A stretch of 64,000 nt of DNA from DATBLY01 sp963705545. GTDB taxonomy: Bacteria > Actinomycetota > UBA4738 > HRBIN12. Shown here in pieces: positions 1 through 9,757 of this stretch. Each line of letters starts with the position of its first letter. The stretch's first letter is position 1. The translations under genes were made by a program, and so were the position numbers. Below the pieces are notes generated by a model. The model saw nothing but the letters and a program-made list of their open reading frames with translations, was not told the origin of the DNA and ran no database searches. The DNA lies in NCBI GenBank assembly GCA_963705545.1, contig CAVPJX010000004.1, positions 323,784 through 387,783 on the forward strand, read 5' to 3'.

Positions 1-234
1 GACGGGATGGTGGCCGAGACCTCCGACCTCACCCCGGCGGGGGATCTGCTCGCGCAGTTCGGAGACCTGCCGGGCTTGGCGAAGCTCCTGGATCGGCTCG
101 GCGTCGAGGAGGAGAGCCCCGGCGTGGCCGCGTCGGCGCTCGAGTTCGCGCTGGACGGGCTGTACCTGTCGCGCCGGCTGAACCGGGACCGGTCGGAGGG
201 GCGGATCCGGTACGAAGGGTCACCCGCCGCGTAG
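1..234 (+). CDS. C-terminal end of a magnesium-chelatase-like AAA ATPase (partial)
   Basis: The reading frame is open from the first base of the window, so this is the 3' end of a gene that begins upstream. The last 40 residues (ALEFALDGLYLSRRLNRD, then RIRYEG) resemble the C-terminus of the MgChl/BchI-type AAA ATPases that many actinobacteria encode next to a VWA-domain protein (the Mycobacterium Rv0958/Rv0959 pair). A VWA gene lies 3 kb downstream, which supports this. No ATPase motif falls inside the window, so the call rests on the tail and context. Such ATPases usually act as chaperones or metal inserters together with the VWA partner; the substrate is unknown. Confidence 0.6.
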   Translation, partial: DGMVAETSDLTPAGDLLAQFGDLPGLAKLLDRLGVEEESPGVAASALEFALDGLYLSRRLNRDRSEGRIRYEGSPAA

Positions 235-244
235 CATCCGCGCG

Positions 245-643
245 GTGATCGATCTCCACGCCGTTATCGGGTACGCGGTCGTCGGGCTGTTCGCGGTCGG
301 CTGGATCTGGGGGCTCGTCGCCTGGATCGCGAAGCGCGACGCGGGCCGCGGCTTCTGGATCTGGCTCGCGGTCGCACAGATAGTCGTCGGCCTCCAGGCG
401 ATCGTCGGTCTGGTCCTGTACCTGGGTGGGCACCGCGCCTCGACGTGGCTCCACTACGCGTACGGCATCTTCCCGGTGCTCGTCCTGGTGATCGCCCACC
501 TCGTGGCGCGGGAGACGCGGCGGATGCGCCCATCGCCCCGGACGGGTCGGACGATGGCGCCATGGGTGCCCTTCGCCTGGGCGGCCTTCATCTGCTTCGG
601 TCTCACGCTGCGCGGGCTGATGACCGGTCTCGGGATCGGCTGA
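245..643 (+). CDS. Small four-helix membrane protein, unknown function
   Basis: This 132-residue protein starts with GTG ten bases after the preceding stop. Four hydrophobic segments are visible at roughly residues 7-28, 39-60, 71-88 and 106-129, joined by short charged loops (AKRDAGRG, RETRRMRP). I do not recognise a family or a catalytic motif. It lies between the ATPase tail and a NERD-like gene, all on the same strand, so it may be co-transcribed. The overall look is that of an actinobacterial integral membrane protein with cytoplasmic arginine-rich loops. Confidence 0.6.
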   Translation: MIDLHAVIGYAVVGLFAVGWIWGLVAWIAKRDAGRGFWIWLAVAQIVVGLQAIVGLVLYLGGHRASTWLHYAYGIFPVLVLVIAHLVARETRRMRPSPRTGRTMAPWVPFAWAAFICFGLTLRGLMTGLGIG

Positions 644-699
644 GCTCCTTCCGTTCCGATCGCGCTCAAGACCGATCGGCCGGATGCCGACGCGTGGTG

Positions 700-1209
700 A
701 TGATGGACGCTGCCTCGGCTTCCCCCGACGGAGCGCGGGATGCCCTCGCCGACCTGACATCGGCCGTCGGCACCCTCGACCCGGTGAGTTTCTGGACCGT
801 GCCGGCCGCGGCGGCCTCCTCCGGCGACCTCGTGATCGCGGGCGTGACCGGTGTCTTCCTGGTCGCCGCCTACGACCGGGAGGGGGTCCTGACCGTCGAT
901 CGCGGGAAGCCGCGGGTGGACGGGCGGCCGGTTCCCGGTCTGCGTGGGCTGCGGAAGGACGCGAAGCGGCTCGGCTCGACGCTGTCCGCCGCTCACGTGT
1001 TCGCGGACGTGGAAGCGGTCGTCTGCCTCACGAGGGCGACGGTCGGAGCCCCACGGACGACCGCCGGCGTCCGGATCGTCGGGCTGAGCGACCTCACGAA
1101 GGACCTGACCCGGCGTCCGAACCGGCTCCAGCACGCACGGGCTCAACGTGTGGCCCGAGCCCTCGGGATGCAGATCGCCGGTGACCAGCGCAGGCACTTC
1201 GTCGCCTGA
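700..1209 (+). CDS. NERD-like (nuclease-related) domain protein
   Basis: The protein is about 169 residues. Its middle (DLVIAGVTGVFLVAAYDREG, then a short strand, VDGRPV, and later a CLTRA strand) has the spacing of a NERD domain, in which an x-G-x-x-GVFV strand is followed by a basic strand. The typical catalytic D-x-K is not clearly kept: the usual DTK/KxW position reads AAYDRE, so nuclease activity is doubtful. Start choice is open: GTG at 694 or 697 and ATG at 700 or 703 are in frame and none has a clear ribosome binding site. Function is unknown beyond the domain resemblance. Confidence 0.45.
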   Translation: MMDAASASPDGARDALADLTSAVGTLDPVSFWTVPAAAASSGDLVIAGVTGVFLVAAYDREGVLTVDRGKPRVDGRPVPGLRGLRKDAKRLGSTLSAAHVFADVEAVVCLTRATVGAPRTTAGVRIVGLSDLTKDLTRRPNRLQHARAQRVARALGMQIAGDQRRHFVA

Positions 1210-1217
1210 CCGTCCGA

Positions 1218-1301
1218 AGTAGGGCGAAAGTTCCGGCCCGAACGTGCCGATGCTTCCTGCGTCGGAACGCAAGGTCTGGCCGCTTCCGGGCGACCGTCGG
1301 A
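1218..1301 (+). promoter_or_regulatory. Structured 5' leader, possibly a c-di-GMP-I-like riboswitch
   Basis: The 110-base gap before the DUF11 gene holds nested hairpins: GTTC/GAAC (1230-1243), CCGA/TCGG (1247-1264) and GGTC/GACC (1273-1294). The strings GGAACGCAAGG (1264-1274) and CCGGGCGACCG (1286-1296) recall the conserved GACGCAAAG and CCGGGUUACCG parts of the GEMM-I riboswitch, but the match is loose and the second helix would be unusually short. A strong ribosome binding site follows at about 1306-1312. This is a suggestion only. Confidence 0.25.
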
Positions 1302-1319
1302 GATGGAAGGAGCACCACC

Positions 1320-3196
1320 GTGGGAACGATGCAGACGGGCCGGTCGTGGCACCGGCTTCCCCTCCCCAACATCGTCGCGGCGATGCTGCTGAGCGCGTTC
1401 ATCGTCGGATACGTAGCACCGGCGGCGTTTGCGGTTCCCGGCAACGACGGCGACTTCGCCGTGTCGGTCGGTGCCAGCCCAGGCGGGGCCGTGAACGTGG
1501 GCACGAACGTGACGTACACGATCACCATCACCTACGATGCGACCTCGACGGCGCCAGACACGGCGGACCTCGCGTTCTCGATCCCCGCCGGGATGACGTA
1601 CGTGAGCAACAACGCTTCCTGCACGGGTGGGGCCACGGTGAGCTGCGATGACCTCGGGCCCTTCGCGATCGGCGGGGATACGCTCGCTGTGCAGGTCGTG
1701 GCGACGGCCGCACAACCCGGAACGCACGACCTGACCGCAACGTTGTCGGATCTCGCGTTCGACCCCGACGGGGCAGCGGGCAACAACACGTTCACGATCC
1801 AGACGGTCGTGAACCCCGCGGCGAACCTCGCCCTTACGAAGTCCGCCGCGCCGACGACCGCCTTCGCGGGTCAGGACGTGACGTTCACGCTGACGACCCT
1901 GAACGGTGGACCGAGCACCGCCAACAACGTCACCGTCGTCGACACCCTCCCAGCGGGCCTGACCTTCAAGTCCTCCACGAGCGGCTGCACCGCCACGGGG
2001 CAAACCGTGAACTGCCCGCCGAGCGCCTCGCTCGCCAACGGCGCGAACGTCGTCCACAACATCGTGGCGACGGTCGCGCAGACCGCGACGGGATCCCTGC
2101 AGAACACCGCCTCGGTCAGCTCCGCGAACCCGTCGGCGACCTTCGATCCCGTTCGTCTCGAACAACACGGCGACCGCGACCGTGGCGATCGGGGCTGCCC
2201 CGGCTGAGCTGGCGATCGCCATCGCGGACGACCCCGATCCGGTGGGACCGGGCGGGGACCTGAGCTACACGATCACGCTGACCAGCACCGGGCCGAACGA
2301 CGCGAACAACGTCGCGGTCACGTCGAGCGTGCCGGCAGAGACGACGTTCGTCTCGGCGGACAACGGGGGAATCGCTCAGCGGAAGCGCGGTCAACTGGAC
2401 GATCCCGACGGTCGCGAAGAACGGCTCCTTCACGCTCAAGTACGTGGTCAACGTGAACGCGGACGTTACGGCCGATACCCTGAGCACGACCGCGACCCTC
2501 ACCTACGGTGGCGACACGAAGCCGGCCGACAACACTGCCACCGCCGATACGGCGGTCGGAGCCGACGCCGACCTCGTGGTCGTGATCGCTGCCGACGACC
2601 TGAACCCCGGCAAGAGCGGGGCCGTGACGTTCACGATCGGCGTGGGGAACAGCGGTCCGAACGATGTCTCCGGCGTCGTGATCGAAGCGCACCTGCCGAA
2701 GGGCATCTCGTTCGACACCGCGACGGATCCCTCCTCGGCGATCGTCGCCCCGAACGCCTACGACCCTTCGACGGGGCGGTGGGACCCGATCGATCTCGTG
2801 GCGGGCGCCGCCGCGACGGTCACGCTCTCCGGCACGGTCACCACGTCCAACCAGGTGACGGTGACCGCTGACGCGAGCCTGCCGGCCGGCTTCTCCGACC
2901 CGACGCCAGCGAACGCGACCGACTCCGTCATCCTGAACCAGGCCGATGCGGGCGGCAACGGCGGCAATGGCGGTGGGACCGGTGGGACCGGGGGAACGGG
3001 CGGCACCGGCGGCACCGGCGGCACCGGTACGACCACCGACGACGGAACCGCGTTCACCGGGTTCACCGCCGCGCAGCTGATGCCGTGGCTCGTGTTCTTC
3101 GTGACCCTCGGGCTCGCGTCGATGGAGTTCGCGCGTCGCCGCGGCCACGTGCTGCCGGTCGGTTCCACCTACGGCTTCGAACCCTGGATCACCTGA
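1320..3196 (+). pseudogene. DUF11-repeat secreted surface protein, two frameshifts in this sequence
   Basis: The start is GTG at 1320 behind a good GGAAGGAG site. A signal peptide (residues 1-37, ending in AAFAVPG) is followed by about four DUF11-type beta-sandwich repeats, recognisable by TYTITI, AFDPDGAAGNNT and NNVTVVDTLPAGLTF-like strings. A Gly-Gly-Thr-rich stalk, a single C-terminal membrane helix (LMPWLVFFVTLGLASMEF) and an RRR stop-transfer follow. The frame changes near 2150 (one extra base after TTCGATCCC) and near 2367 (one extra base in GGGGGAA). In both places the DUF11 sequence continues perfectly in the next frame, e.g. SNNTATATVAIG. Likely an intact cell-surface adhesin or stalk protein with sequencing errors; DUF11 proteins are extracellular and of unclear role. 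Confidence 0.75.
2951..3031 (+). repeat. Gly/Thr-coding short tandem repeat
   Basis: A run of GGC/GGT/ACC codons with a 9-base period (GGCGGCACC-like) encodes the (GGT)n stalk of the DUF11 protein. Copy number may vary between strains and is hard to assemble. Confidence 0.8.
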
Positions 3197-3214
3197 GCTC
3201 GACCTGACCCGTCC

Positions 3215-3244
3215 GAGGGGCCGCGCCGAACGGCGCGGCCCCTC
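3215..3244 (+). terminator. Perfect 14-bp inverted repeat, probable terminator
   Basis: GAGGGGCCGCGCCG at 3215-3228 is matched exactly by its reverse complement at 3231-3244, with only AA between. It follows the DUF11 stop by 18 bases. There is no T-run after it, as is common in actinobacteria. A TACGCT sequence directly after the stem (3245-3250) could be the -10 box of the following VWA gene. Confidence 0.65.
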
Positions 3245-3258
3245 GTACGCTGGGGCCC

Positions 3259-5196
3259 GTGAGGTTCCGGTATTCGCGGTGGGACGGCACGCAGGACCCC
3301 TTCGGTCCCGAGATCGCCGCGGGGGACGTGCTCGACGAGCTCGCCGACGATCTGTTGATGGGCTCGGGCGCCGACGCCGCGCTCCGGCGGCTCCAGCGGC
3401 GCGGCATGCAGGGCCGCTCCTCCGGGCTCGACGCGCTCCGGCGACGCCTGGCCGAGCAACGACGCCGTGAGGAGCACCTCCTGAACCTCACCGGGCCCCT
3501 GGAGGAGATCCACGAGCGCCTAGGCGAGATCCTGGACCGGGAGCGATCCGCGCTGTCCTTCCGCGTCGAGGACGATGCCCGCATGCGCGAGGCGTTCCTG
3601 GACGACCTCCCGCCCGACGCCCCCGGCCAGATCCGTGAGCTGTCGGAGTACCGATTCGTCGACCCGGAAGCCGGGCGCCTGTTCGAGCAGCTGATGGCCG
3701 AGCTTCGCGAACAGGTCCTCGGGGCGCACTTCCGGTCGATGGCCGAGGGGATGCGGAGCGTGACGCCGGAGCAGCTCGGCCGCTTCCGAGACATGCTCGC
3801 CGACCTGAACGCCCTGATCGAGGGGCGTGAACGAGGCGAAGACACGCAGCCCGCGTTCGAGGACTTCATGCGTCGCCACGGGGACCTGTTCCCCGACGGG
3901 CCGAAGACCCTCGACGAGCTCCTGGAGAACCTGGCGCGCCGGATGGCGGCGATGAGCCGGCTGATGGCGTCGCTCTCGCCGGAGCAGCGGGCGGAGCTCC
4001 AGTCGCTCGCGGAGCAGGTGATGCAGGACATGGACCTCGCGTTCGAGATGGATCGCCTCGGTGCCAACCTCGCCTCGGCGTTCCCGGATCTCCCGTGGGG
4101 CGAGCCGGCGATGGGCGGCGGCGAGGGCGATCCGATGCCGCTCGCCGCGACGGTGGACGCGATGGAGCGCCTGCACGACTACGAAGACCTCGATCGAGCG
4201 CTCCGCGGTGACTACCCAGGCGCGGCGATCGAGGACGTGGACGAAGAGGCGCTCCGACGGACCCTCGGCGATCCGGCCGTGCGTGACCTCCGCCGGCTGA
4301 AGCAGATCGAACGCACGCTCGAGGAGGCCGGCCTGGTGCAGCGGCGCGGGGGCCGGCTCGAGGTCACGCCCCGGGGGGCCCGCAAGCTCGGGGAGCGGGC
4401 CCTCGTCCAGGTGTTCGAGGAGCTGCGACGCGACCGCGAGGGGACGCACGAGGCTCGGGAGGCCGGTGGGATGGCGGAGCCGACCGGCGCCACCCGGCCC
4501 TGGCGGTTCGGCGACCACGGGCAGATCTCGGTCCAGCGGACGGTGTTCAACGCGGTCGTCCGGTCCCGGCCGGGCGAACCCCTGCGGCTGGCACCCGATG
4601 ACTTCGAGATGGTGGAGGCCGAGCAGCGCACCGAGACGGCGACCGCGCTGCTGCTCGACCTCTCCTTCTCGATGCCGCTGCGTGGCCACTTCGTGCACGC
4701 GAAGCGAATGGCGCTCGCCCTGCACGCCCTGATCGAGGGGCGGTACCCGCACGACACGCTCTACCTGGTCGGGTTCAGCGACTACGCGAGGCGGCTGCAG
4801 CCCGAGGATCTGGCCGCTCCCGGCTTCGAGCGGGTCTACGGCACGAACATGCAGCACGCGTTCCTGCTGGCCGGGCGACTGCTCGCCCAGCACCCGCGGG
4901 CCGCGCGCCAAGTGATCATGGTCACCGACGGCGAGCCCACGGCGCACTTAGAAGACGAACGCGCGGTCTTCTCGTGGCCTCCGGTGCCCGAGACGATCCG
5001 GCTCACCCTCGCCGAAGCGCTGCGGCTCTCCAAGGCCGGCGTCACGCTGAACGTCTTCATGCTGGAAGAGTCCGACGGGTTGATCCGGTTCATGGAGCGT
5101 CTCGCCCGGATGACGTCCGGGCGGGTGTTCCTGATGGATGATGAGCGCCTGGGCGACTTCGTCGTCCGCGACTACGTGAGGACCCGAGGGCGCTAG
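3259..5196 (+). CDS. VWA-domain protein of the Mg-chelatase/CoxE type
   Basis: A 645-residue protein with a GTG start. The first 400 residues are charged and helical. A von Willebrand A domain fills about 455-645, with a complete MIDAS signature D467-x-S469-x-S471 (LLDLSFSM), a Thr-containing GTNMQHA loop and a VTDGEPT strand. This architecture is that of the mycobacterial Rv0959-type proteins that partner an MgChl-like AAA ATPase, the tail of which opens this window. By family analogy the ATPase remodels a client that the VWA protein recruits through its metal site. The next gene starts one base after its stop, indicating translational coupling. Metal-insertase or chaperone role is inference. 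Confidence 0.75.
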   Translation: MRFRYSRWDGTQDPFGPEIAAGDVLDELADDLLMGSGADAALRRLQRRGMQGRSSGLDALRRRLAEQRRREEHLLNLTGPLEEIHERLGEILDRERSALSFRVEDDARMREAFLDDLPPDAPGQIRELSEYRFVDPEAGRLFEQLMAELREQVLGAHFRSMAEGMRSVTPEQLGRFRDMLADLNALIEGRERGEDTQPAFEDFMRRHGDLFPDGPKTLDELLENLARRMAAMSRLMASLSPEQRAELQSLAEQVMQDMDLAFEMDRLGANLASAFPDLPWGEPAMGGGEGDPMPLAATVDAMERLHDYEDLDRALRGDYPGAAIEDVDEEALRRTLGDPAVRDLRRLKQIERTLEEAGLVQRRGGRLEVTPRGARKLGERALVQVFEELRRDREGTHEAREAGGMAEPTGATRPWRFGDHGQISVQRTVFNAVVRSRPGEPLRLAPDDFEMVEAEQRTETATALLLDLSFSMPLRGHFVHAKRMALALHALIEGRYPHDTLYLVGFSDYARRLQPEDLAAPGFERVYGTNMQHAFLLAGRLLAQHPRAARQVIMVTDGEPTAHLEDERAVFSWPPVPETIRLTLAEALRLSKAGVTLNVFMLEESDGLIRFMERLARMTSGRVFLMDDERLGDFVVRDYVRTRGR

Positions 5197-5820
5197 ATGC
5201 GGCGGCTCGTCAAGCCGGCGGTGTGGACCGCCGTGTTCCTCGCGTGCGCGGGAGCCGGGGCCTACCTCGCCGCGCACACCGACCCGTTCCCGCCCGGCGT
5301 CGATCGCCCGACGGGAACGGGACCCACCGGCACCACCGGGCCGTCGCCGTCCCCGGAACCGATCTTCGAGCGGTGGACCGGGACGATGCGGACGGCATCC
5401 CGGCATGATCTGTACGTCGGTGGCTCGTGCCGGTCGCGTTGGCGCACCGAGCTCCGGTTCGCGATCGATCCGAGCGGCGCGGTCCAGGGCTCAGGGGTCG
5501 CATCCCCGGTGGGTGAGGCGTCCTGCGACTTCCCCGAGGCCCAGCAGCAGGCGCACCGGATCCGGATGACCGTGGTTGGGCGCCTGACCTCGACCGGGGT
5601 CCTGAGGATCACGTTCGACCATGTGACGCCGGCCCCCGCGGGGAGCACGGACCTCGGCGGGTTCCTCGTCTTCCTCCCCGCCGCGCGGCTCACCACCGGC
5701 ACGGAGCAAGGTTCCACGGCCCAGCTCACGTTCGACCAACAACGGAGCGACGGGAACCGAGGGACGTTCGTCTTCGAGGGGTCGATGCGGCTCGGCTGTC
5801 GTTCCGGCTGCGGCGCGTGA
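5197..5820 (+). CDS. Membrane-anchored exported protein, unknown function
   Basis: The ATG directly follows the TAG of the VWA gene. The 207 residues comprise a basic N-terminus, one membrane helix (about 8-28), a Thr/Pro/Gly-rich linker (TGTGPTGTTGPSPSP) and a roughly 150-residue beta-rich outer domain with three or four cysteines (CRSRW, ASCDF, LGCRSGCGA) that could form disulfides. No family recognised. The coupling to the VWA gene suggests a joint function at the envelope. Confidence 0.6.
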   Translation: MRRLVKPAVWTAVFLACAGAGAYLAAHTDPFPPGVDRPTGTGPTGTTGPSPSPEPIFERWTGTMRTASRHDLYVGGSCRSRWRTELRFAIDPSGAVQGSGVASPVGEASCDFPEAQQQAHRIRMTVVGRLTSTGVLRITFDHVTPAPAGSTDLGGFLVFLPAARLTTGTEQGSTAQLTFDQQRSDGNRGTFVFEGSMRLGCRSGCGA

Positions 5821-5830
5821 GGCGCGAGCG

Positions 5831-6655
5831 CTACCCGACCCGATCCCACCAGAGCGTGACGATCGTCCGCTCCGGCGGGCCGACGTCCCAGCCATCTCCT
5901 GTCCGGCGGAGGCGGTCGCCCAGGGCCTCGGCCACCTCCTCGTCCCGTTCCGCGGGCAGGCAGAGGCGCCGCCGGACCGTGGCGATCGCGCCCTCGCGGG
6001 CGGCGAAGCCGCCGCCCCCCTCGTCCGCCGAGGGCGTGCGCTCGTCACGATGGACGTCGTACCCGAGCTCGCGCAGGACCGCTTCGGCGTCTCCGGCCGA
6101 TGGCCCGGTGGGTCGCTCGAGCGCGTGGAAGCGGAGCCAGAGGTCACGCATCCAGTCGAGCGGGTGGTGCTCGGTCAGCTCGGCCACGACGCGGTGCCGC
6201 GCGTGCGCTTCCATCGCGCGGGCGAACGGCGCGAGGTCGGCCGTGTTGTAGAAGACGTGTCCGGCCACGACCACGTCGGCCGGCTCGACCCGGTCGGCCA
6301 CGTCGGGCCAGCGTCCCTCGATCGCCTCGGCCCGTACGCCGGCGGTCGTCGCGTTCTCGACGAACCCCTCGAGCATGTCGGCCTGCGCGTCCACGCCGAC
6401 GATCAGCCCCGCGCGCGACGCGAGCGGCAGGGAGGTCGCTCCACCGCCGACGCCGACGTCGAGCACGGCGCCGCCGGCGGGGAGGGCCTCCAGCGAACGC
6501 CGCGTGGTGGGCGTGTCCAGCTTCGCGCGCGCCGCCCCGCGCCGCCGGAAGCACTCGGAGGCGAACCCCCAGGGCGGCTCAGGCGCGGCGGCGATGATCG
6601 CCTCGGGGATCGCCCACGATCCCAGCTGCTCCCGCCACCGATCCGCGGCCCTCAT
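5831..6655 (-). CDS. Class I SAM-dependent methyltransferase
   Basis: The 274-residue product has the Rossmann motif I at VLDVGVGGGATSLPLA (about residues 72-87), an acidic end of strand 2 (VGVDAQADML) and DVVVAGHVFYN as motif IV. The start at MRAADRW is chosen because GAGG precedes it at the right distance and because upstream in-frame codons run into the CoA-transferase gene. It lies 4 bases after that gene and is probably co-transcribed with it. The substrate cannot be told; the Methyltransf_11/25-like core is shared by small-molecule and lipid methyltransferases. Confidence 0.75.
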   Translation of the reverse strand: MRAADRWREQLGSWAIPEAIIAAAPEPPWGFASECFRRRGAARAKLDTPTTRRSLEALPAGGAVLDVGVGGGATSLPLASRAGLIVGVDAQADMLEGFVENATTAGVRAEAIEGRWPDVADRVEPADVVVAGHVFYNTADLAPFARAMEAHARHRVVAELTEHHPLDWMRDLWLRFHALERPTGPSAGDAEAVLRELGYDVHRDERTPSADEGGGGFAAREGAIATVRRRLCLPAERDEEVAEALGDRLRRTGDGWDVGPPERTIVTLWWDRVG

Positions 6656-6659
6656 CGGT

Positions 6660-7895
<1,236 letters not shown>

Positions 7896-7951
7896 CGCGC
7901 CAGAGCCTCGCACGCGATGGGCTCGATGGCATCCGGAACGGGGATAGAAAA

Positions 7952-8005
7952 GCGGAACCGCCGAAACCCGAGGGCTCCAGCGGTTCCGAGGTATTTGTAC
8001 CTCGG
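7952..8005. promoter_or_regulatory. Two overlapping, mutually exclusive inverted repeats
   Basis: CGGAACCGC (7953-7961) pairs with GCGGTTCCG (7980-7988). CCGAGGTA (7986-7993) pairs with TACCTCGG (7998-8005) across a TTTG loop. Bases 7986-7988 belong to both stems, so they cannot form together. The site lies in the 240-base gap between the divergent CoA-transferase and winged-helix genes, and may be an operator or attenuator. Confidence 0.4.
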
Positions 8006-8133
8006 ACGGACGCTCGCCGTCAACCCCGGGGACCCGATCTTGTCACTCTGATGTGGGGGCTCCGGTTGCGGCGGTGGCCCGACCTGCGGTTCTGCCATCG
8101 ACAGCGCAGTCGTGATTGGGCGATGATTGGCCC

Positions 8134-8781
8134 GTGAACCCCGAGAGCCTCGAGCGGGCGAACGCGTTCCTGGCGGCCGTCGCCGCGCGCACGGAGGTCG
8201 GAGCCGTCCTCGAGGGAACCCCTGCCGAGCTCGGACGAGAGCTCGGGCTGCCCGATCCGCTCTCGACCGCGCGCGCCGTGCGTGCGTTGATCGCCCGACG
8301 CCGCCTCGAGCCCGCGGCCGGGTCCTACCGATTGCTCGATGCTCGGCCGCTCGAGCCGGGGGAGAAGGAATCGATCGCCCGGAGGCCGCGGCGGTCGGCG
8401 TCCCCCCGCTCGTCGACGCCGGCGGCGTCGACGCCGACCTATTCCGACGTAGGGCGAGCGGCGGTCGACCGGCTGGTCGAGCTCTCGCGGGAGGTCGCGA
8501 CGCTGCGAGCGACTCAGCGGACCGCGCGGGAGGAAGCGCGGGCATCGCGCGAGGCCCGGGTCGAGGCGGAGAACCGCGCCGACGCGCTGGCCGCTCGACT
8601 GCGAGACCTGGAGACCCGGGCCGAGATGGCCGAGTCCAACCTCCGGACGCTGCTCGCGTCCGTCCGGGGACGCGAGGCCGCCCGCGACGCCGCGGTGGCG
8701 GACTCGGAGATGGAGGCGATCCTCGGGGTCCTGAAGGCCGGCGACGAGGACCCCGCGTCGGTCCCCGACGGCGCTCCCTGA
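8134..8781 (+). CDS. Winged-helix plus coiled-coil protein
   Basis: Starting at GTG 8134 (VNPESLERANAFLAAV), the protein has about 215 residues. The first 70 form a helix-turn-helix-like block (GTPAELGRELGLPDPLSTARAVRALIARRRLE, here quoted only in part as a pattern of two helices and a wing). A Ser/Pro/Arg-rich linker follows, and then an alpha-helical coiled coil (about 115-195) rich in Arg, Glu and Ala. It could be a DNA-binding regulator that oligomerises through the coil. It is convergent with the ABC operon, with four bases between stops. No closer family assignment is possible. Confidence 0.5.
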   Translation: MNPESLERANAFLAAVAARTEVGAVLEGTPAELGRELGLPDPLSTARAVRALIARRRLEPAAGSYRLLDARPLEPGEKESIARRPRRSASPRSSTPAASTPTYSDVGRAAVDRLVELSREVATLRATQRTAREEARASREARVEAENRADALAARLRDLETRAEMAESNLRTLLASVRGREAARDAAVADSEMEAILGVLKAGDEDPASVPDGAP

Positions 8782-8785
8782 TCCG

Positions 8786-9739
8786 TCAGCGAGACCGCAG
8801 CTTCGGGTTGATCACCTCGTCGAGCGCGTACCCGCACATCGTGAAGGCGAGGACGACGAGGACGATCATCACGCCGGGCGGGATCAGCCACCACCAGTAG
8901 CCGGCGGAGAGCGCGCCCGCGCTGAACGATTCCGCGATCATGCCGCCCCACGAGATCCTCGTCGGGTCGCCCAGGCCCAACAGGGAGAGCGTCGTCTCGG
9001 ACAGGATCGCGAGCGCCACGACGAGGATCGTGTTCGCGAAGATCACCGGGAACACGTTCGGCAGGATGTGGCGCGAGACGAGGTGCCAATGGCCGGCCCC
9101 CAGGGCACGCGAGCGTTCCACGTACGGGCGTTCCTTCACCGACAGGGTGTCGGCCCGCACGAGCCGTGCCGTGCCGGCCCAGGAGGTGATCCCGATCACG
9201 ATGATGATGTTGAGGAGCGTAGGTCCGAGGACCGCGGCGAGCACGATCGCGAGCGCGACCCAGGGGATCACCAGGAACCAGTTCGTGAGTGCGTTCAGCA
9301 CTCCGTCGGCCTTCCCGCCGAAGTAGCCGCCCGCGATGCCGATGGACGCGCCGATCACGATCGTCATCACGGTCGCGGCGAACCCGACGACGAGGGAAAC
9401 CCTCGCCCCGTCGATCAGCAGCGCGAGTACGGGTCGCCCGAAGTTGTCGGTGCCGAGCACGTACGCGGGGGGCGGCTCGAACGGCTCCCCCGGAGCGGTG
9501 GAGGGGTCGACGTTCGCGGGATCGATCAGCATCGGACCGAACACCGCGAGGAGCACGAAGACGATCATGATCGCGAGACCGGTCATCCCCATCGGGCTCC
9601 GCCGGTAGGTATGCCACAGGCCCAGAAGTGAGCGCTTCCGGCGGACCCAGGCCGGGTTCCCGCCGCGCCGAGCGGGTTCGCCCTCGACGGGCGGCGGTCC
9701 GGCCTCGAGGCCCGTCGGTTCGAACGAACCCTTGGCCAT
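8786..9739 (-). CDS. Oligopeptide ABC permease, second DppC/OppC-type subunit
   Basis: A 317-residue protein with an N-terminal cytoplasmic stretch, the OppC_N helix (about 47-70), the YVLGTDNFGR signature and five further helices. The EAA loop that docks the ATPase reads ERSRALGAGHWHLVSRHILPN. It is the last gene of a six-gene operon that already contains another DppC-type subunit (11820-12783), to which it is clearly similar (ETxLSxLGLGDPT, GYWWWL/GAWWWI). Two paralogous C subunits with one B subunit is unusual. It may be an alternative partner, or a heterodimer may form with the other C subunit. GAGGACCG precedes the ATG. Confidence 0.85.
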   Translation of the reverse strand: MAKGSFEPTGLEAGPPPVEGEPARRGGNPAWVRRKRSLLGLWHTYRRSPMGMTGLAIMIVFVLLAVFGPMLIDPANVDPSTAPGEPFEPPPAYVLGTDNFGRPVLALLIDGARVSLVVGFAATVMTIVIGASIGIAGGYFGGKADGVLNALTNWFLVIPWVALAIVLAAVLGPTLLNIIIVIGITSWAGTARLVRADTLSVKERPYVERSRALGAGHWHLVSRHILPNVFPVIFANTILVVALAILSETTLSLLGLGDPTRISWGGMIAESFSAGALSAGYWWWLIPPGVMIVLVVLAFTMCGYALDEVINPKLRSR

Positions 9740-9757
9740 CGGTCCTCGACCCGGCGG

